DNA of 64,000 bases from the NCBI RefSeq assembly GCF_900182655.1, contig NZ_FXTC01000001.1:1132358-1196357 (forward strand), read 5' to 3'. How positions within the stretch are numbered: the first letter of the stretch is position 1; the number at the start of each line of letters is the position of its first letter. Below the pieces are notes generated by a model, which was given only the letters and a program-made list of their open reading frames with translations, ran no database searches and was not told the DNA's origin. Of this stretch, positions 1-8,897 are shown one piece after another. The DNA is from Chryseobacterium rhizoplanae (GTDB lineage Bacteria > Bacteroidota > Bacteroidia > Flavobacteriales > Weeksellaceae). A program made the position numbers and the translations under genes.

Positions 1-147
1 CATTGGCAAAATGGCTGGTTTGTAGTGGGAGGCGGAACAAACGGCATTGAGTTCAATGTCTTGCTGATCTTCAGCTTTCTGAATCTTATGTATCCCGAAA
101 TCAATTTTAAAAAGCAGAACCGTATTCCCCATGAAAAGGATATTTAA
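1..147 (+). CDS. DoxX family membrane protein, C-terminal fragment
   Basis: The window opens inside this gene; 48 codons remain before a TAA stop. The visible tail reads HWQNGWFVVGGGTNGIEFN, then a hydrophobic helix, then a basic end. A short W..GW turn, a Gly-rich loop and a final transmembrane helix are typical of the C-terminus of DoxX proteins, small four-helix inner-membrane proteins of poorly defined, often redox-related, role. The start, the first three helices and any operon partner lie outside the window. Two further DoxX-like genes occur at 32400 and 36578. Confidence 0.6.
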   Translation, partial: HWQNGWFVVGGGTNGIEFNVLLIFSFLNLMYPEINFKKQNRIPHEKDI

Positions 148-244
148 GTCTTCTGGAAATCCGCAGTTTTTTAAAATTTTCCTTAGTAACAATTCAAAAC
201 TGTAGTTTGTAGATCGTTACCTTAATTTGGTCAACATATATTTC

Positions 245-252
245 TATATTTG
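245..252 (+). promoter_or_regulatory. Possible Bacteroidota -7 box (TATATTTG)
   Basis: TATATTTG fits the TAnnTTTG consensus of Bacteroidota promoters and ends 33 bases before the ATG at 286. A TTG at 227-229 could be the -33 element, but the 15-base spacing is shorter than the usual 17-23. The box argues against a TTG start at 250, which would fall inside the promoter. Confidence 0.4.
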
Positions 253-285
253 ATTGAACAAACAGTAATTTGTACTCCTAAAATC

Positions 286-1368
286 ATGATCAACCTGAAA
301 CCATACAAAAGATCTAAGTGGCAGATTCATTTGCTTTTTTGGATATTGTATTATATTCTGGAGGTTTACCTTGACTTTTACTGGTCCAGGTATCAGTTTC
401 CGGATTTCAAATGGCAGATAAGACTTCAGAACACCCTGATCCTTGAGCTAGGTTATCTTTTGATCAAAATACCTCTTGCTTATACTTTACTGTATGTATT
501 TGAAAAGATTTATATTAAATTGATTTTCAAATACTTTTTCTATGTTTTCATCCTGTTCACAGCTGTTGTAGGACATCGTTTTTTAACACATTATATTATT
601 TATCCTTATATCTATGGTGTTGCAGAGACTCTGGATGGAAAGTATCCGTCAGGGTTTATCAATGGTTATGTGGCATTCAATTCTTTTATGGACCTGATTT
701 TTATGGTGGGCCTGATTTTCGGAGTCGAAATTACCCGGCAGAAAAATCTTCTGAAAAAACAGATCTCTCAATTGAAGTCTGAAAAGCTGGATCAGGAACT
801 TACTATGCTGAAAGCACAGATCAATCCTCATTTTCTGTTTAACACCCTCAATAATATTTATGGAATGGCTCTGAAAAAAGCTGATGAAACTCCGGATGTT
901 ATTCTTCAGCTTTCCAAGATAATGCGGTATAATATCTATGAAGCAGCAGAAAAAAGCATTTCTATAGCCAAGGACATTGAAAATATCAAGGATTTCATAC
1001 AGATCCAGAAAATCCGGCATCGTCATCTTACCATAAATTTTACGGAAGATATTGACCAGCCTTCTCAGGAAATTTCACCGCTGATCCTGATACAGTTTGT
1101 TGAAAATGCTTTCAAACATGGAGTTTCTGAAAGCTTAGGAGAGACATTTATTACCATCAATATCCGGTTGAAAAACGGAATTCTAACTTATGTCATAGAA
1201 AATTCCAAAGAAGAAAAACCCAATACGCATTCCACAAAAATAGGCCAGAAAAATATCAGGAGACAGCTTGAACTGCTTTACCCTCAACACACTCTTTCTG
1301 TGGAAGATCAAAACAACCGCTATATTGTAACATTAATTATAGATTTCTATGACGCACCAAATCTCTAA
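286..1368 (+). CDS. LytS/YehU-type sensor histidine kinase
   Basis: An inner-membrane histidine kinase that would phosphorylate the LytTR regulator encoded next. About four hydrophobic segments occupy residues 12-150. They are followed by a short coiled linker and the His_kinase domain with NPHFLFNTLNN around the phospho-acceptor His182. An ATPase-like region follows with FVENAFKHG as the N box. The 360-residue length is normal for this Bacteroidota family. The frame is open to a TTG at 250, but ATG 286 is preferred because a -7 promoter box overlaps the TTG. The end overlaps the next gene by 20 bases, so the two are translated as a pair. The signal sensed is unknown. Confidence 0.9.
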   Translation: MINLKPYKRSKWQIHLLFWILYYILEVYLDFYWSRYQFPDFKWQIRLQNTLILELGYLLIKIPLAYTLLYVFEKIYIKLIFKYFFYVFILFTAVVGHRFLTHYIIYPYIYGVAETLDGKYPSGFINGYVAFNSFMDLIFMVGLIFGVEITRQKNLLKKQISQLKSEKLDQELTMLKAQINPHFLFNTLNNIYGMALKKADETPDVILQLSKIMRYNIYEAAEKSISIAKDIENIKDFIQIQKIRHRHLTINFTEDIDQPSQEISPLILIQFVENAFKHGVSESLGETFITINIRLKNGILTYVIENSKEEKPNTHSTKIGQKNIRRQLELLYPQHTLSVEDQNNRYIVTLIIDFYDAPNL

Positions 1369-2050
1369 AAAATACAACTGTATTATCGTAGAAGACGAGC
1401 CCATTGCAGCAGAAATTCTGGAAAGTTTTATCTCCAGGGATCAGGAGCTGAATCTGGTAGGAAAATGTGCCGATGCCATATATGCCAGCAGTCTTTTAAA
1501 TATTCATGAGGTGGATCTGATGTTTTTGGATCTCCATCTTCCCGTGGTAAAAGGCTTTGACTTTCTGAGGAAAATAAAAAATCCCCCATTCGTAATTGTT
1601 ACCACTGCTTATCATCAGTATGCTGTAGAAGGCTACGAACTTGATATTGCAGATTATCTGATGAAACCTATTCCATATGAGCGTTTTCAGACTGCGATCG
1701 GGAAGTTCAAACATTTAATGGAGGCGGAGGATGCATTACTGGAAGTATCTGAACGTGATCATATCTTCATCAATAGCGGGAAAAAGCAGATTAAAATTAT
1801 TCTGCAGGATATTTTCTACATCGAGAGCTTAAGAGAATATATTCACATTCATACAAAAGCAGAAACTTTCACTTTTAAAATGCCCATCAGTAAAATAGAA
1901 GAGGTTTTAAATCCTAAAATGTTTGCCCGTATTCATAAATCGTATATCATTTCAAAAGCCAAAATAGAAGTTAAATCAGCCAACATCATCCAGATTAGGG
2001 GGAAAAACCTTCCGGTGGGAAGGACATATAAGCCGTTGTTGGAGCTTTAA
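1349..2050 (+). CDS. LytTR family response regulator
   Basis: A DNA-binding partner of the upstream kinase. The receiver domain (residues 10-125) has the acidic pair EDE at 15-17, phospho-acceptor Asp61 in FLDLHLP, Thr85/86 and Lys106 in LMKPI. The C-terminal LytTR domain (about 140-233) carries the family's IESLREYIHIH and FARIHKSYIIS signatures. It starts inside the last codons of the kinase gene, the standard LytS/LytTR arrangement. Targets cannot be read from the sequence. No other gene follows closely; a repeat element begins about 10 bases after the stop. Confidence 0.92.
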   Translation: MTHQISKKYNCIIVEDEPIAAEILESFISRDQELNLVGKCADAIYASSLLNIHEVDLMFLDLHLPVVKGFDFLRKIKNPPFVIVTTAYHQYAVEGYELDIADYLMKPIPYERFQTAIGKFKHLMEAEDALLEVSERDHIFINSGKKQIKIILQDIFYIESLREYIHIHTKAETFTFKMPISKIEEVLNPKMFARIHKSYIISKAKIEVKSANIIQIRGKNLPVGRTYKPLLEL

Positions 2051-2060
2051 GTGGGAAGTG

Positions 2061-2135
2061 TTTAAACCACCCCGTCAAAAATTTTTAAATTTTTGCCACC
2101 CCTCCGAGGGAGGGGAATTTTCAGCCGTTCAATTC
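2061..2135 (+). repeat. Dispersed palindromic repeat, family A, copy 1
   Basis: Begins AACCACCCCGTC and contains two inverted repeats: CAAAAATTT/AAATTTTTG and a CCCCTCC/GGAGGGG hairpin, followed by AATTTT and a GCCGTTCAATT-like tail. The same order recurs at 17517 (reverse), 27413 and 35072. All four copies lie between genes. The open frame running through this copy to 2258 looks like chance. Confidence 0.85.
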
Positions 2136-2370
2136 AAAATTCAGGAAACCGGCAGTTTTGCAGTTTCTGTTTCACAGTTTATAATTTTAGTAGATTTTAT
2201 CGCGTTGTTGATATATATCTTTGACTCAATTCTTCACTTTTTGTTCAAATTTACCTAACAAAAGATATTTTCATTCATGATAAAAAATCAAAAAAAAATG
2301 ATACTCATAGAATTATAGAGAACCAAATGAGATAAATGTGGTTAGTTTATTATGCTAATGTTGAATGATG

Positions 2371-2413
2371 ATTGGCTTAATGATTAGTGATAATCTTAAG
2401 CCAATTTCTTTTT
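2371..2413 (+). terminator. Rho-independent terminator-like hairpin
   Basis: ATTGGCTTAA (2371-2380) pairs with TTAAGCCAAT (2396-2405). An inner GATTA/TAATC stem closes a GTGA loop, and TTCTTTTT follows. It points rightward and is about 320 bases beyond the response-regulator stop. Apart from this and the repeat at 2061, I see nothing in 2136-2431. Confidence 0.7.
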
Positions 2414-2431
2414 CAGGAGGAATATTTTATT

Positions 2432-2608
2432 TTAAAATATTTTAAGTCCAACTATTCCTGCAACAATCAGTAGTGCAGAGAGCAATCGTAAAATGCTTGC
2501 TGAGTCATGAAAAAACAGAATTTCCACCAATAAAGTTCCTACAGCACCAATTCCGGTCCAAACAGCATAAGCTGTTCCAATAGGGATACTTTTCTGGTTG
2601 TGAACCAT
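2432..2608 (-). pseudogene. Truncated SMR (SugE/EmrE-like) transporter remnant
   Basis: Translating the reverse strand gives 58 residues: a lead of MVHNQK, then [19 protein letters not shown], a hydrophobic helix, and [15 protein letters not shown] before the stop. This closely matches the C-terminal half (helices 3-4 and the [15 protein letters not shown] signature) of small multidrug resistance transporters, which are normally about 105 residues. The codon just before the only ATG is an in-frame TGA, so helices 1-2 and the membrane Glu of the first helix are missing. No intact partner SMR gene is adjacent. I read it as a decayed gene; a functional half-size protein is unlikely. Confidence 0.75.
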
Positions 2609-2718
2609 TCAATATTCCATAATAAATGTGACTCTCAATATCCCTAATATTGATATCTTTATATTATGAAAAAGAGAAGACAAAGATCTCTTATTTTCTA
2701 TATACTATTATCTCAATT

Positions 2719-3222
2719 ATGCTAACAGATATCATTACAGCTCATCTTAACGTTCTTTTTTGTGGAATTAATCCCGGATTAAAATCATCAGATGACGGAC
2801 ATCATTTTTCGGGAAAGAGTAACCGTTTTTGGAAAGTCCTTCATCAGTCGGGTTTTACTTCTTATCAAATTGAAGCGGTGAATGATACTTCTATCCTGGA
2901 TTTCGGGCTGGGGCTCACCACTGCTGTAGCAAGAGCAACTTCCCGTGCTGATGAACTTTCAAAAGGAGAGTTTGACAATGCTTTGGATGCATTTAAAACA
3001 AAAATAACAGAATATAAACCTCAATATATTGCTTTTCTCGGCAAAGCTGCTTACAAAGCTTTCTCTAAAAAGAAAGAAATTCTATGGGGACTGCAGGCAG
3101 AAGATTTCTGTGGAGCAAAAGTGTGGGTTTTGCCCAATACCAGCGGTTTGAACCGGGGATTTTCTCTTGATCAGCTGGTTGCTTATTATAAGGAGTTTTA
3201 TCTTACACTTCACAAACCGTAA
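2719..3222 (+). CDS. mug: G/U mismatch-specific DNA glycosylase (Mug)
   Basis: Removes uracil or ethenocytosine from mismatched DNA. The 167-residue product from ATG 2719 matches the length of E. coli Mug. It has the family's CGINPGL motif with Asn18 in the catalytic position and VLPNTSGLNR, equivalent to the LPNPSGLSR motif. The frame extends upstream to a TTG at 2650, but those 23 residues have no counterpart in the family, so ATG 2719 is chosen. It converges with the mpg gene, stop codons three bases apart, so two base-excision repair enzymes sit tail to tail. Confidence 0.93.
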   Translation: MLTDIITAHLNVLFCGINPGLKSSDDGHHFSGKSNRFWKVLHQSGFTSYQIEAVNDTSILDFGLGLTTAVARATSRADELSKGEFDNALDAFKTKITEYKPQYIAFLGKAAYKAFSKKKEILWGLQAEDFCGAKVWVLPNTSGLNRGFSLDQLVAYYKEFYLTLHKP

Positions 3223-3225
3223 TGG

Positions 3226-3831
3226 TTATATTGTATTCGGTTTGCTTACATATTTATTTCCTTTCACAAAGAACCGCCAGGGTAAAAGGGCATCTTCCTG
3301 TGCATACGCAACGCCTATACGGGGCACTTTTATAATATCATCAGAAGGATATCGAATGCCGTGATCTTCAATCCATATTTCATTTCCATCCAGATCTTTT
3401 TTATTAAAAGATTGATCAATACCTAAAGCTTTGGCTGCAGATCCGGGGCCGGAAGAAATAGCCGCCTTATCAACTGACATATTCCGTCTGAGTTCCATGA
3501 TGTTTTTTCCTATCAGTGGCTCAACAGCTCTGATTAACACAGCGTGAGGCTCATCTTTTACAGAAGTTACAACATTGAACAGATGATGAATTCCGTAACA
3601 TAAATAAACATAGGAAACACCGCCATGACTGTACAACGTTTCTGTGCGGTTGGTCCGTCTGCCGCCATACGCATGGGAGGCTTTATCCAGAACTCCGAAA
3701 TAGGCTTCTGTTTCTACAATAATTCCGGCAGTTACTTCATCATTGATCTCTGTAAAAAGAACTTTTCCCAGAAGATCCTGAGCGAGAAAAAGAACGTCTT
3801 GATTAGAGTAATAGGAGAGTGGCAGTTTCAA
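3226..3831 (-). CDS. mpg: 3-methyladenine DNA glycosylase (AAG/MPG family)
   Basis: A base-excision enzyme that removes alkylated and deaminated purines. The 201-residue product shows the order typical of the AAG fold: DLLGKVLF near residue 18, VETEAYFG containing the catalytic Glu, the SHAYGGRRTNRTETLY block, VYLCYGIHHLFNVV, and VLIRAVEPL. Length is normal for bacterial members. It is a single gene facing mug, with no visible terminator between the convergent stops, so transcripts may overlap. Confidence 0.93.
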   Translation of the reverse strand: MKLPLSYYSNQDVLFLAQDLLGKVLFTEINDEVTAGIIVETEAYFGVLDKASHAYGGRRTNRTETLYSHGGVSYVYLCYGIHHLFNVVTSVKDEPHAVLIRAVEPLIGKNIMELRRNMSVDKAAISSGPGSAAKALGIDQSFNKKDLDGNEIWIEDHGIRYPSDDIIKVPRIGVAYAQEDALLPWRFFVKGNKYVSKPNTI

Positions 3832-3950
3832 AGGAATGATTTTATGAATTTAACAGGTTAAAAATAAGGATATAAAAACAATTTTCATAGAGTTAAACAG
3901 ATTGTCACTACATTTGATTATGAATTTCATTCACCCCCAAAAACAAAATT

Positions 3951-4379
3951 ATGATGAAAGCTTTTAATCTGACGCTGTTTATGGTCACTTTTTGTCTGAC
4001 AGCATTACCATTCAGTATTCCTTATCAGCAGTCTTATCAAAAAATGATTGTCGGGAAGTGGCAGCCAGTACTTTCTATCACTGAAGGTATTGAAGCAAAC
4101 GGAAAACGAACGGGAAAGACTCATTCAAAATTCAGCAGCAAAGATATCATGCAGTTTAATGCCGATGGCTCTATTATTGATGGCGGACAGCTTTATTTTT
4201 CGTATTCACTGGATCCTGATCATAAGACGTTATCTTTATTTGATGGGAGTAACTCTGAGAAAAAATTTGAAATCATTCAGCTAGACAAAACAGCAATGAA
4301 AATAGTAATGAAAGACGTTGATAAATACAAAGGAGAGCTCTTTCCTATAACCTGGACCATTGCATTTAAAAGAAGATAA
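3951..4379 (+). CDS. Exported lipocalin-like hypothetical protein
   Basis: 142 residues with a signal-like N-terminus (Met-Met-Lys, then a hydrophobic stretch to about residue 22). The mature part begins MIVGKWQP and is rich in short beta-strand patterns (IMQFNADGSIID, LYFSYSLD, KFEIIQLD), ending in a WTIAFKRR strand. The xxGKW start and strand pattern resemble the small lipocalin-like proteins common in Bacteroidota; this is a fold-level guess. A second ATG directly follows the first (3954). It stands alone with no operon partner, and the ligand is unknown. Confidence 0.6.
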   Translation: MMKAFNLTLFMVTFCLTALPFSIPYQQSYQKMIVGKWQPVLSITEGIEANGKRTGKTHSKFSSKDIMQFNADGSIIDGGQLYFSYSLDPDHKTLSLFDGSNSEKKFEIIQLDKTAMKIVMKDVDKYKGELFPITWTIAFKRR

Positions 4380-4496
4380 AACGAAAACCAACATTTCTCT
4401 GTAACCTTTCAAAAGAGCTAATATCTTTAACCATATTTTAAGTGAGTTCTAATTGTATTCTAATGCAATAAAGCTCTACTGCTGCATTATTAGCTT

Positions 4497-4504
4497 TAAT
4501 TTTG
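4497..4504 (+). promoter_or_regulatory. Possible -7 box (TAATTTTG)
   Basis: TAATTTTG matches TAnnTTTG and ends only four bases before the ATG at 4509, which would imply a nearly leaderless transcript. No TTG is visible at the expected -33 distance, so this is tentative. Confidence 0.3.
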
Positions 4505-4508
4505 CAAA

Positions 4509-5072
4509 ATGGAAAAGAAAAATTTATGTACCACTTTATGTAAAACTACCTGCTTGTTATTATTAATTGTTGGCAGCAACTTTATTAAGGCCCAAAGTAA
4601 GGGAAGCTCAGAACTAAAAATTGCCTATGGACTTGGAACGACCACAGATTTTCTTAATGCTTTCACCAGTGTGTTTACATTCGGTTATGGCCCTTATGAG
4701 ACAAGAAATTCCGGGGCTTTTGTTGTTGAATATAACTATGCAATAAAGGATAAATGGATTATTGGGACAGACCTCGCATACCAACAGGTAACGAGAGAAT
4801 ATTCCGATAAATCAACGGAAAAATCACACAATTATACTTTTGCCGTAAAAAGTAATTACAACTATATATCCAAGCCAAAATTTCGCATGTATTCCGGATT
4901 GGGATTAGGATTAACATTGGAAAAGAGTAGGAATCCTGTACAAAATATCTCACATTTTAATTATCAGCTTACAGGACTGGGAATTAGATTAGGAGGCAGA
5001 TTGGGAGTAAATGCTGAAGTAGGTTTTGGATATAAAGGAATAGGAAATGTAGGGCTGGCTTACAGTTTATAA
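4509..5072 (+). CDS. Outer-membrane beta-barrel protein
   Basis: 187 residues: a signal peptide with a hydrophobic core (CLLLLIVGSNFIKAQ), then alternating strands with aromatic ends (FVVEYNYAI, WIIGTDLAYQQV, FRMYSGLGLGL), finishing VGLAYSL. This is the pattern of a small eight-stranded outer-membrane barrel (OMP_b-brl type). No enzymatic or peptidoglycan-binding domain is seen. It is followed by a strong bidirectional terminator and appears monocistronic. Function unknown. Confidence 0.65.
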   Translation: MEKKNLCTTLCKTTCLLLLIVGSNFIKAQSKGSSELKIAYGLGTTTDFLNAFTSVFTFGYGPYETRNSGAFVVEYNYAIKDKWIIGTDLAYQQVTREYSDKSTEKSHNYTFAVKSNYNYISKPKFRMYSGLGLGLTLEKSRNPVQNISHFNYQLTGLGIRLGGRLGVNAEVGFGYKGIGNVGLAYSL

Positions 5073-5110
5073 TAAGCAGGATCAATATTCATTACCTCTG
5101 TTTAAAAGAA

Positions 5111-5143
5111 AAACCAGATAATTTGATATCTGGTTTTTTCTTT
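5111..5143. terminator. Bidirectional Rho-independent terminator
   Basis: AAACCAGATA (5111-5120) pairs with TATCTGGTTT (5127-5136) over a six-base loop, with a T-run to the right and an A-rich run to the left. It serves the barrel gene ending at 5072 and the convergent peptidase gene ending at 5145. Confidence 0.85.
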
Positions 5144-5144
5144 T

Positions 5145-7316
5145 CTATCTTCCTCCGGGAGGACAGTGTTCTTTCAAATATTTTGTAAATAGAGTAGCAA
5201 GGTGCTCTGACGTACCTTCTCCTTCATCAATAGAGTGTGTACGGTTAGGATAAGACATCAGTTGAAACTGTTTGTTGTATTTTACCAGTTCGTTGATATA
5301 TACTTCCGTATTCTGATAATGCACATTATCATCACCTGTTCCATGAACCAGTAAAAGATTTCCTTTTAGATTTTTAGCATAAGCCAGTGGAGATCCATTC
5401 ACAAAATCTTCTCTGTTTTCCTGTGGAAGCCCCATATATCTTTCCTGATAGATATTGTCATAGAACAACTGGTTGGCCACCGGAGCAATAGCAATCCCGG
5501 TCTGGTAAATATCAGGATATTGTCCCAAAAGGTTCAGGGTAGAAGAACCTCCGCCGCTCCAGCCCCATACGGCAACCCTTGAAGTATCTGCATAAGGCCA
5601 TTTTGCGAATAAAGCTTTAGCTCCCATTGCCTGATCACGGATATTAAGCTGTCCTATTTTACGATAAATGGATTTTCTCCATTCACGTCCTCTTGGAGAT
5701 GGTGTTCCGCGGTTTTCAAGGGAAACATACAGGTAGCCGTCTTCCGCCATATCTCCAACGTATAATTGATTCCAGCCTGTATAGAAACCGTCTGTTACTG
5801 TTTGCATTGCCGGTTCTCCATAGACTGTGAAAACAACCGGATATTTTTTATTAGGATCAAAATTTTTAGGCTTTACCACCCATCCGTCCAATGTAACGCC
5901 ATCCTGTGTGGTAATCTGGAAAAACTCTGTTTTAGACTTTGCAGGATCTGCTTTTGCTGTTCTTTTGGCGGCAACCAGTTCTTTATGTTCCGGAAGTGAT
6001 ATTACCGAACCCATTGAAATGGCATTAACGCTGTTATTGGTGAACATCGCGATCTTCCCATTGGGTGATATTGTGTATGTATTGGAACCTGTATAAGCTT
6101 CAGGGGTTACTTTTTGTGCTTTTCCTCCTTTCATACTTACTTTATACAGGTATTTCTGAGTCGCATTATTGGGTGATGCTGAAAAGTAAATCTGTTTATT
6201 CTGAACATCAAAAAACTCAGGTTTTATCACATCGAAAGCCTCTTTTGTAATCAATGTTGCCTTACCGCTCATATCTATTTTATAAATATGTCTCCATCCG
6301 TCTTTTTCAGAAAGCCAAAGGAATTCCTTTCCATTCTCTATCCAGTCCCAGCCACTTGGGTCATTATCGTTCCAACGGGATTTGATATCAATCCATGCAG
6401 CATCTGTTTCCGTATGAATAGTCTTACTGCTGCCGGAGCTGGCATCTGCCACGATGATTTTACTTTGATTCTGCTTTCTGTTCAGCTGCTGGAGGATAAC
6501 AGATTTAGAATCCAGTACCCATTCCATTCTCGGAATATAGTTTTGCATTTCATCTCCTGCAATATCTGCTTTCTTTGAAGATTTAGAAGCAAGATCATAG
6601 AACCAAATGCTGCATCCTGAAGGATTTTCTCCTACTTTCGGATACTCTACAGGAACTGTAAATGAATACAGACTGTCTGTATTATTGATCATCAGGAAGT
6701 TTTTTGTACCTCTTGCATCCAGCTTCCAGTAAGCAATTTTGTTACCGTCGGGTGACCATCGGAAACCATCCTGAGTTCCAAATTCCTCTTCATATACCCA
6801 ATCGAAAGTACCGTTGATCATGCCATCTGTACCATCTGTAGTGATTTTGGTCATCTGGTTGTTTGAAAGGTCTTCAACATACATATTATGCTTGGATACA
6901 TACGCTACTTTTTTTCCATCCGGGGAATACTTTGCAAACATCAGCGATGAAGAAGGCAGACCTTTTCCAAGCTGGGTAAGCTTTTTAGTATTTTTGTCGA
7001 AAATCCAGTAATCTCCACGGGTATTGTCTCTCCATACTTTTCGGGTATTGGCAAAGAGTAATAAACTTTTGTCATCTGGAGATACCTGAAAGCTTTGTAC
7101 CTGCAGTGGTTCAGAGTTTCCCGCAGGAACAAGTTCATTGCTGTTTAAAAGTGTCTGGTCTTTTCCGGGATGCAGTACATCAACAATTTCAACCCCCTTT
7201 TTAGTAAATGAATAATAAGCATTACCATCCGGAGTCCACTGTGTTTTTTGTGCAGCCAATGGCGACAGACACAGGAAGTATAATGCAATAACGGTTAGTT
7301 TTTTTATATTCTTCAT
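5145..7316 (-). CDS. Dipeptidyl peptidase IV (S9B prolyl peptidase)
   Basis: A secreted serine peptidase releasing X-Pro or X-Ala dipeptides from peptide N-termini. A signal peptide covers residues 1-22. A beta-propeller follows, with the double-Glu motif VYEEEFG (176-178) that binds the substrate amino terminus. The alpha/beta-hydrolase domain carries nucleophile Ser587 in GWSGGG, Asp662 in GTGDDNVH and His694 in NRTHS. The 723-residue length is normal. It follows the aminopeptidase P gene by 12 bases on the same strand, so two proline-directed peptidases are co-transcribed. Confidence 0.93.
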   Translation of the reverse strand: MKNIKKLTVIALYFLCLSPLAAQKTQWTPDGNAYYSFTKKGVEIVDVLHPGKDQTLLNSNELVPAGNSEPLQVQSFQVSPDDKSLLLFANTRKVWRDNTRGDYWIFDKNTKKLTQLGKGLPSSSLMFAKYSPDGKKVAYVSKHNMYVEDLSNNQMTKITTDGTDGMINGTFDWVYEEEFGTQDGFRWSPDGNKIAYWKLDARGTKNFLMINNTDSLYSFTVPVEYPKVGENPSGCSIWFYDLASKSSKKADIAGDEMQNYIPRMEWVLDSKSVILQQLNRKQNQSKIIVADASSGSSKTIHTETDAAWIDIKSRWNDNDPSGWDWIENGKEFLWLSEKDGWRHIYKIDMSGKATLITKEAFDVIKPEFFDVQNKQIYFSASPNNATQKYLYKVSMKGGKAQKVTPEAYTGSNTYTISPNGKIAMFTNNSVNAISMGSVISLPEHKELVAAKRTAKADPAKSKTEFFQITTQDGVTLDGWVVKPKNFDPNKKYPVVFTVYGEPAMQTVTDGFYTGWNQLYVGDMAEDGYLYVSLENRGTPSPRGREWRKSIYRKIGQLNIRDQAMGAKALFAKWPYADTSRVAVWGWSGGGSSTLNLLGQYPDIYQTGIAIAPVANQLFYDNIYQERYMGLPQENREDFVNGSPLAYAKNLKGNLLLVHGTGDDNVHYQNTEVYINELVKYNKQFQLMSYPNRTHSIDEGEGTSEHLATLFTKYLKEHCPPGGR

Positions 7317-7328
7317 AGTTAGTATGGA

Positions 7329-8723
7329 TTAAGCTAAGTGTTCAGCTCTGTAATTCTCAATTTCTTCAACTGTTTTTATTAATCCGTTCCCAAGAAGCCT
7401 GTATCCGTCATCTGTAATCAGGAAATCATCTTCCACACGGATTCCTCCAAAATTTCGGTATTCATTAACTGTATCGTAATTGATAAAATCTGCATTTTTA
7501 TTTTCAGCCTGCCAGATATCTATCAGTTCCGGGATCATATAAATACCGGGTTCAACCGTTACTACAAATCCGGACTCAAGAGCCTTTCCTAAACGTAAAG
7601 ATTTAAGGCCGAATGTTTTGGTATCTTTTGGTTCTTCTTCGGTATAGCCAATGTATTGCTCTCCGAGATCTTCCATATCATGTACATCAAGTCCCATCAT
7701 ATGTCCCAATCCGCATTGGAAAAATAGGGTATGGGCATGGTTTTTTACCGCTTCTTCAGGATTTCCTTTCATCAATCCAAGATCAATAAGACCTTCCACA
7801 AGATGCTGAGAAGCTTTCAAATGAATATCCTTGAATCTAACACCCGGTTTCAGAAGTTGTTGTGCATTATTAAAAGCATTCAGAACCACTTCATACATTT
7901 CCTTTTGTTTTGTACTAAAAGTTTTGCTCACAGGAAATGTTCTGGTAAGGTCGCCCGCATATCCCATTGCCGTTTCCGCTCCAGAATCATTAAGGAAAAG
8001 ATCTCCCTCTTTCAAAGTATTGAGGCGATAATGATTATGCAGAATTCCTCCGTTTATGGTTACAATCGGAGGATAAGACATCTGACATTCTTTATTGGCA
8101 GCCAGGTATTGAATGGCATTGGCTATTTCATATTCTTTAATGCCCGGTTTTGCAGTCCGCATTGCCAGCAAATGCATTTCATTGGATACATTCACTGCCT
8201 GTTCTATCTGCACTATTTCCTGAGACTCTTTTATAGAACGCTGCTTCACAATGGCTTTAATCATCTCTGCAGAAGGCTGTAATGCAGCTATTTTAAGACC
8301 AAGAAGATCGGCAAGTAAAATTTTATTGAAAGACTGATACGGAGGAAGATAATGTACCTTTCTGCCGGAAGTCTGTGCTTTTAGAATATATTGGGCAAGT
8401 TCTGCATACGGCATGGTTTCCTGTACTCCGGATTTCAGACTTTTTTCTTTCAGGGTTTCCTGTCTGCCCATCCATACGATATCATCTATACTTAATTCAT
8501 CTCCGAAAATAATGGTCTTATTCTCATCAATATCAATAATGCCCGCAATATGGGGTTCCTGGATTCCGAAATAATATAAATAGGTACTGTCCTGACGGAA
8601 ATAATAAGGATTGTGTTCAAAATTCACAGGATTCTCTATATTTCCCAGAAACAATAAAATTCCGCCCGATACATTACTTTGTAAAACGGCTCTTCTATCT
8701 TGGTAGGTTTGTGTTGAAAACAT
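7329..8723 (-). CDS. pepP: Xaa-Pro aminopeptidase (aminopeptidase P, M24B)
   Basis: Removes the N-terminal residue preceding proline; cytoplasmic, as no signal peptide is seen. The N-terminal AMP_N domain (residues 1-150) includes FRQDSTYLYYFG. The creatinase-fold domain has all five dimetal ligands: Asp246 in NDSGAE, Asp258 in YAGDLTRTFP, His341 in GLGHMMGLDVHD, Glu391 in VEPGIY and Glu431 in IRVEDD. At 464 residues it is a typical PepP. First gene of a two-gene operon with the peptidase at 5145. Confidence 0.93.
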   Translation of the reverse strand: MFSTQTYQDRRAVLQSNVSGGILLFLGNIENPVNFEHNPYYFRQDSTYLYYFGIQEPHIAGIIDIDENKTIIFGDELSIDDIVWMGRQETLKEKSLKSGVQETMPYAELAQYILKAQTSGRKVHYLPPYQSFNKILLADLLGLKIAALQPSAEMIKAIVKQRSIKESQEIVQIEQAVNVSNEMHLLAMRTAKPGIKEYEIANAIQYLAANKECQMSYPPIVTINGGILHNHYRLNTLKEGDLFLNDSGAETAMGYAGDLTRTFPVSKTFSTKQKEMYEVVLNAFNNAQQLLKPGVRFKDIHLKASQHLVEGLIDLGLMKGNPEEAVKNHAHTLFFQCGLGHMMGLDVHDMEDLGEQYIGYTEEEPKDTKTFGLKSLRLGKALESGFVVTVEPGIYMIPELIDIWQAENKNADFINYDTVNEYRNFGGIRVEDDFLITDDGYRLLGNGLIKTVEEIENYRAEHLA

Positions 8724-8897
8724 ATTATGAATACTTTTTAATTTAAAGCTTTAAAGTTACGATTTTGTACTATTGACCGCTCTTTATTTACTAAAATAAA
8801 GAATAATGTAAAGTTTGGATTTTAATATGATATCCAGTGTTCATATTTTGCTTAAATTCGGTCATATTTTAACCTTTTACATCAAAATATTGGTTCT

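Noticed and set aside
250..285. TTG start for the LytS kinase
   Set aside because: A TATATTTG promoter box overlaps it, and the ATG at 286 gives a normal N-terminus.
2058..2258. 66-codon frame after the response regulator
   Set aside because: It translates the palindromic repeat and its AT-rich flank, with no start context or family pattern.
2650..2718. TTG start for mug
   Set aside because: The extension is not found in Mug; ATG 2719 places Asn18 correctly.
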